Positions 7,291 through 9,779 of a DNA stretch of 9,779 nt are shown in pieces. How positions within the stretch are numbered: the first letter of the stretch is position 1; each line of letters begins with the position of its first letter. Source of the DNA: Balneolales bacterium (GTDB taxonomy: Bacteria > Bacteroidota > Rhodothermia > Balneolales > Natronogracilivirgulaceae); NCBI GenBank assembly GCA_007133875.1, contig SLLW01000423.1, positions 1 to 9,779 on the forward strand. The letters run 5' to 3'. The notes under the pieces were generated by a model. It was given only the letters and a program-made list of their open reading frames with translations, ran no database searches and was not told the DNA's origin. Position numbers and translations under genes: made by a program.

Positions 7291-8150
7291 CCAATAGACT
7301 GAATGTGCTGAAAACCTGCAAACTTTATATCGGCGGAAAATTCTCCCGTACAGAATCGGAACACTATTTTCAGGTGTTTGATAAAAAGAAAAAACCGCTG
7401 GCCAATCTGAGCCGTGCCACCAGAAAGGACATGCGCAATGCCGTAAAGGCGGCACGCGGCGCCCAGTCGGGCTGGGCCGGGCGCTCAGCATACAATCGCG
7501 GCCAGATTCTCTACCGAATGGCTGAGATGTTGGAGGGACGCCGTGATCAGTTCGTTGCTGAGCTGGAGCGTGTTGCGGTTTCCCAAAAAAAAGCCGAGGA
7601 TGAAACGGATGCGGCGATCGACCGCCTGGTGCATTATGCCGGCTGGACCGACAAGTATCCGGCGTTATTCAGTACGGTCAATCCTGTCGCGAGTCCTCAT
7701 TTCAATTTTTCCATACCCGAGCCAACGGGTGTGACGGGCATTGCCGCACCGGATGACCAGCCCCTCATCGGGTTGGTTTCTCTTGTTGCTCCGGTAATTG
7801 CCGGTGGAAACAGTTGTGTGATACTCGCATCCGAGTTGTATGGTTCCATAGCCTGCACCCTGGCAGAAATCATTCACTCGTCGGATGTTCCGGGTGGTGT
7901 CGTCAACATCCTGACCGGGTTCCGCGGGGAAATCATCCCTCATATGGCCAAACATATGGACATCAACGCAATACTGAGCGGCGCCGATGATCTGTCAGCA
8001 AAAAAAATAATACAGGAAAATGCTCACTTGAACGTTAAGAGAGTACACTTTTACGAAAAAACCGACTGGATGAAAGAAGCATCATCATCCCCTTATCACA
8101 TTCTGGATTTCCAGGAGATTAAAACCACCTGGCATCCCGTTGGAATCTAA
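7287..8150 (+). CDS. Pseudo-ALDH, equivalent of the ALDH16 C-terminal domain (no catalytic domain)
   Basis: A 287-residue ALDH homologue that lacks the whole catalytic domain, so it cannot be an aldehyde dehydrogenase by itself. Residues 12-230 align by eye with the NAD-binding half of the preceding ALDH: L-Y-I-G-G-K-F at 13-19, A-V-K-A-A-R at 52-57, H-Y-A-G-W at 116-120, V-P-G-G-V-V-N-I-L-T-G at 201-211. P-W-N-F-P is replaced by A-P-D-D-Q-P (154-159), the cofactor lysine by L180, and F-T-G-S-T-E-V-G by L-S-G-A-D-D-L-S. The chain then ends in F-Q-E-I-K-T-T-W-H-P-V-G-I, which resembles the C-terminal flap strand of ALDHs and, from memory, the K-A-L-W-L-P-M-G end of human ALDH16A1. The Loktanella ALDH16 structure has a C-terminal Rossmann domain plus beta-flap, matching this layout. 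It probably binds the upstream ALDH in place of a partner subunit (inference). Translation is coupled through the ATGA overlap. Confidence 0.85.
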   Translation: MTNRLNVLKTCKLYIGGKFSRTESEHYFQVFDKKKKPLANLSRATRKDMRNAVKAARGAQSGWAGRSAYNRGQILYRMAEMLEGRRDQFVAELERVAVSQKKAEDETDAAIDRLVHYAGWTDKYPALFSTVNPVASPHFNFSIPEPTGVTGIAAPDDQPLIGLVSLVAPVIAGGNSCVILASELYGSIACTLAEIIHSSDVPGGVVNILTGFRGEIIPHMAKHMDINAILSGADDLSAKKIIQENAHLNVKRVHFYEKTDWMKEASSSPYHILDFQEIKTTWHPVGI

Positions 8151-8163
8151 GAAATTGAGGTAC

Positions 8164-8835
8164 ATGAAGACCGAAACCACACTCCGACCCGATGGGCCAC
8201 ATCGCCGGCCGGTCTCTTTTGCAGGCATAAGTCTGATGCTTGTCATCATGCTCATCATAGCATCCTGTGCTACTACGGATGAACTCAAAGATGATGAAAT
8301 GGAGCGTCTGCTGGATGAAGCAACCGAAGAGTATGGTGACTTGGCCGAGTATATGGACGAAAGGGATACGTATGAAGAGGCTCTTGATGGTGAGGCTCTC
8401 GAGGAGTTAGAAGCCCGGGCTGAGGAGTTACTGAGCGAGCTGCCTGAACTGAGTGTCAATCTGGAGCGGCATCGAAGCCGGTTATCCGACCATCATGCTG
8501 TTTTGCGGAATGATATTCCGGAAGTATATATTGAAAAACAGGAAACGGAGCGGCGTGCCGAGAGCAACCGGGGCTTCCGTATCCAGATAATTTCCACTCA
8601 AAACTCCCGCCTGGCAGAAGATATCCGTGAAGATTTTGAAGAGTGGATACAGGATATCAGCTCCCCGCCCTATGCCCGAACATACATGGTTTTCCAGCAA
8701 CCCTACTACCGGGTCCGGGTCGGTGATTATCTGGATCGTGAAAAAGCAATGGAGTTTACCGAACTCGTCCGGCTGCGATATCCCGATTCCTGGGTGATAC
8801 ACAGCCAGATCAATGTAGGACGGGTAGAGCGGTAA
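8164..8835 (+). CDS. SPOR-domain lipoprotein with acidic helical region
   Basis: Predicted envelope lipoprotein of 223 residues. A basic N-terminus (R14, R15) and hydrophobic segment (about 18-33) lead to a lipobox-like I-A-S-C with C35 as the acylated cysteine. A strongly acidic, probably helical or coiled stretch follows (about 39-95, rich in D, E and L). The C-terminal SPOR-like domain spans about 137-218, with G-F-R-I-Q-I-I-S at its start, Y-Y-R-V-R-V-G-D-Y at 181-189 and a closing V-I-H-S-Q-I-N-V strand. SPOR domains bind glycan strands lacking stem peptides in peptidoglycan, often at division sites. The ATG at 8164 follows GAGG at 8157-8160 and gives a normal signal length. An in-frame TTG at 8140 would overlap the previous gene and is less likely. 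It sits 13 bases after the pseudo-ALDH stop, so it may share that transcript although its function is unrelated. Confidence 0.8.
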   Translation: MKTETTLRPDGPHRRPVSFAGISLMLVIMLIIASCATTDELKDDEMERLLDEATEEYGDLAEYMDERDTYEEALDGEALEELEARAEELLSELPELSVNLERHRSRLSDHHAVLRNDIPEVYIEKQETERRAESNRGFRIQIISTQNSRLAEDIREDFEEWIQDISSPPYARTYMVFQQPYYRVRVGDYLDREKAMEFTELVRLRYPDSWVIHSQINVGRVER

Positions 8836-8845
8836 CCGTATTGTG

Positions 8846-9779
8846 CTACAATTCTGAATTTTCCGTTTCGTATTCGGCGGGTGATGGACAACTGCATACC
8901 AGGTTACGGTCGCCATACACATCATCTATACGGGCCACGCCCGGCCAGAACTTCCGTTCTTCTATCCATTCCAGCGGATAGGCCGCCTCGTTACGTGTAT
9001 AAGAGTGATTCCATTCATCTGACGTAACCATCCGGGCGGTATGAGGGGCGTTTTTCAGCGGATTGTCCGTTTTATCACGAATCCCCATTTCAATTTCATC
9101 AATCTCCCGGCGTATAGCGATCATTGCCTCACAAAAGCGGTCCAGTTCTGCCTTGGTCTCACTTTCGGTCGGTTCGATCATCATTGTTCCGGGAACCGGA
9201 AACGAGATCGTCGGAGCATGATATCCATAATCTACCAGCCGTTTGGCAATATCGGTGGCATCAATACCGCTGCTTTTCTTGAAGCCGCGCAATTCAATGA
9301 TCATCTCATGTGCTACGCGGCCGTTTTTCCCAACATAGAGCGGTTTATAATGATCCTTCAGCAGTTCCTTGATGTAATTTGCATTCAGGATTGCAAGTTG
9401 CGTTGCCCTGGTGAGCCCTTCGGCACCCATCATACGAATATACGCGTATGAGATTGCCAGAATGGACGGACTGCCAAACGGTGCCGCAGCAACGGCATGA
9501 TTGCTGCTGTCCCGGTTTATGTGTCCGGGCAGATGCGGTTCGAGATGGGAAACCACACCGATCGGGCCGACACCGGGCCCGCCTCCACCATGAGGGATAC
9601 AGAATGTCTTGTGAAGATTCAGATGACAAACATCAGCACCCACATACGCCGGTGTGGTGATACCGACCTGGGCATTCATGTTGGCGCCATCCATGTATAC
9701 CTGGCCTCCATATTCATGTATCAGAGCACAGACTTCGCGAATATCCTCCTCAAAAACACCATGCGTGGACGGGTAGGTC
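8846..9779 (-). CDS. gcvP: Glycine dehydrogenase (decarboxylating), P-protein, C-terminal third (5' truncated by window)
   Basis: P-protein of the glycine cleavage system, a PLP enzyme that decarboxylates glycine and passes the aminomethyl group to the lipoyl arm of the H-protein. About 310 C-terminal residues are visible of a protein usually near 950. The frame stays open to the window edge: bases 9695-9778 encode [11 protein letters not shown], a typical GcvP stretch, so the internal ATG at 9694 is not the start. The PLP-binding lysine is in H-L-N-L-H-K-T-F (codon 9608-9610), followed by the glycine-rich [18 protein letters not shown] and E-P-T-E-S-E are also characteristic. It ends with TAG at 8846-8848, 10 bases from the convergent SPOR gene. 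It could be a single-chain GcvP or the GcvPB subunit of a split enzyme; the missing 5' part would decide. Confidence 0.93.
   Translation of the reverse strand, partial: TYPSTHGVFEEDIREVCALIHEYGGQVYMDGANMNAQVGITTPAYVGADVCHLNLHKTFCIPHGGGGPGVGPIGVVSHLEPHLPGHINRDSSNHAVAAAPFGSPSILAISYAYIRMMGAEGLTRATQLAILNANYIKELLKDHYKPLYVGKNGRVAHEMIIELRGFKKSSGIDATDIAKRLVDYGYHAPTISFPVPGTMMIEPTESETKAELDRFCEAMIAIRREIDEIEMGIRDKTDNPLKNAPHTARMVTSDEWNHSYTRNEAAYPLEWIEERKFWPGVARIDDVYGDRNLVCSCPSPAEYETENSEL

Noticed and set aside
8140..8163. TTG start for the SPOR lipoprotein
   Set aside because: It would overlap the pseudo-ALDH gene and lengthen an already long signal region; the ATG at 8164 has GAGG upstream.
8085..8459. 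Serine-rich minus-strand open frame
   Set aside because: The serine runs are the antisense of the acidic GA-rich codons in the SPOR lipoprotein gene; low complexity and no motif.
8840..8852. ATTGT-GCT-ACAAT inverted repeat between the SPOR gene and gcvP
   Set aside because: The five-base A+T-rich arms with a three-base loop are too weak to call a terminator, although the convergent position is suitable.
9695..9779. Possibility that gcvP starts at the ATG at 9694
   Set aside because: The upstream in-frame codons encode conserved GcvP sequence (T-Y-P-S-T-H-G-V-F), so the gene continues beyond the window.
1..9779. Search for CRISPR arrays, insertion sequences, tRNA or phage genes
   Set aside because: No direct-repeat arrays, transposase motifs, cloverleaf-like segments or phage proteins were seen; coding density is nearly complete.

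Overview
This is a compact bacterial chromosomal window with almost no non-coding space and no sign of phage, insertion sequences, CRISPR or RNA genes. Base composition looks a little above 50% G+C by eye. Start codons mostly lack a Shine-Dalgarno sequence. The metallophosphoesterase has the H-I-G-G-x-P-G-x-Y motif that I associate with Bacteroidota-type homologues, and the carotenoid desaturase ends in a G-G-S-x-H-P-G-G-G-I-P motif also reminiscent of that lineage. Together these suggest a member of the wider Bacteroidota group, perhaps the Balneolota/Rhodothermota side because of the base composition. The placement is an inference.

Layout. Bases 1-144 hold the 3' end of an unidentified gene, abutting rlmD (145-1572), a 23S rRNA uracil-5-methyltransferase with a 4Fe-4S cluster. 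Next is a CrtI/CrtD-type carotenoid desaturase (1626-3107). It converges on a minus-strand YfcE/MJ0936-type phosphodiesterase (3166-3672), with a terminator-like hairpin across the junction. A short divergent region (3673-3789) separates the phosphodiesterase from a family 2 glycosyltransferase (about 3790-4827). A tight plus-strand cluster follows: deoC (4882-5799), a full catalytic aldehyde dehydrogenase (5806-7290), an ALDH-derived protein without a catalytic domain (7287-8150), and a SPOR-domain lipoprotein (8164-8835). The window ends inside a minus-strand gcvP, of which the C-terminal third is visible (8846-9779).

How the genes work together. DeoC cleaves 2-deoxyribose-5-phosphate into glyceraldehyde-3-phosphate and acetaldehyde, and the adjacent ALDH can oxidise the acetaldehyde to acetate. 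The most interesting feature is the ALDH pair. Together the two ORFs look like the catalytic part and the C-terminal part of an ALDH16 enzyme, encoded here as two polypeptides overlapping by ATGA. ALDH16 is normally one chain, like human ALDH16A1 or the Loktanella enzyme. The second ORF keeps an NAD-domain-like Rossmann region and the C-terminal flap strand but lacks the catalytic domain. The DeoC is also the longer, animal-DERA-like form. A single missing A in a four-A run at the junction would also explain the split, so the reading frame there needs checking. The remaining genes are ordinary housekeeping or envelope functions.
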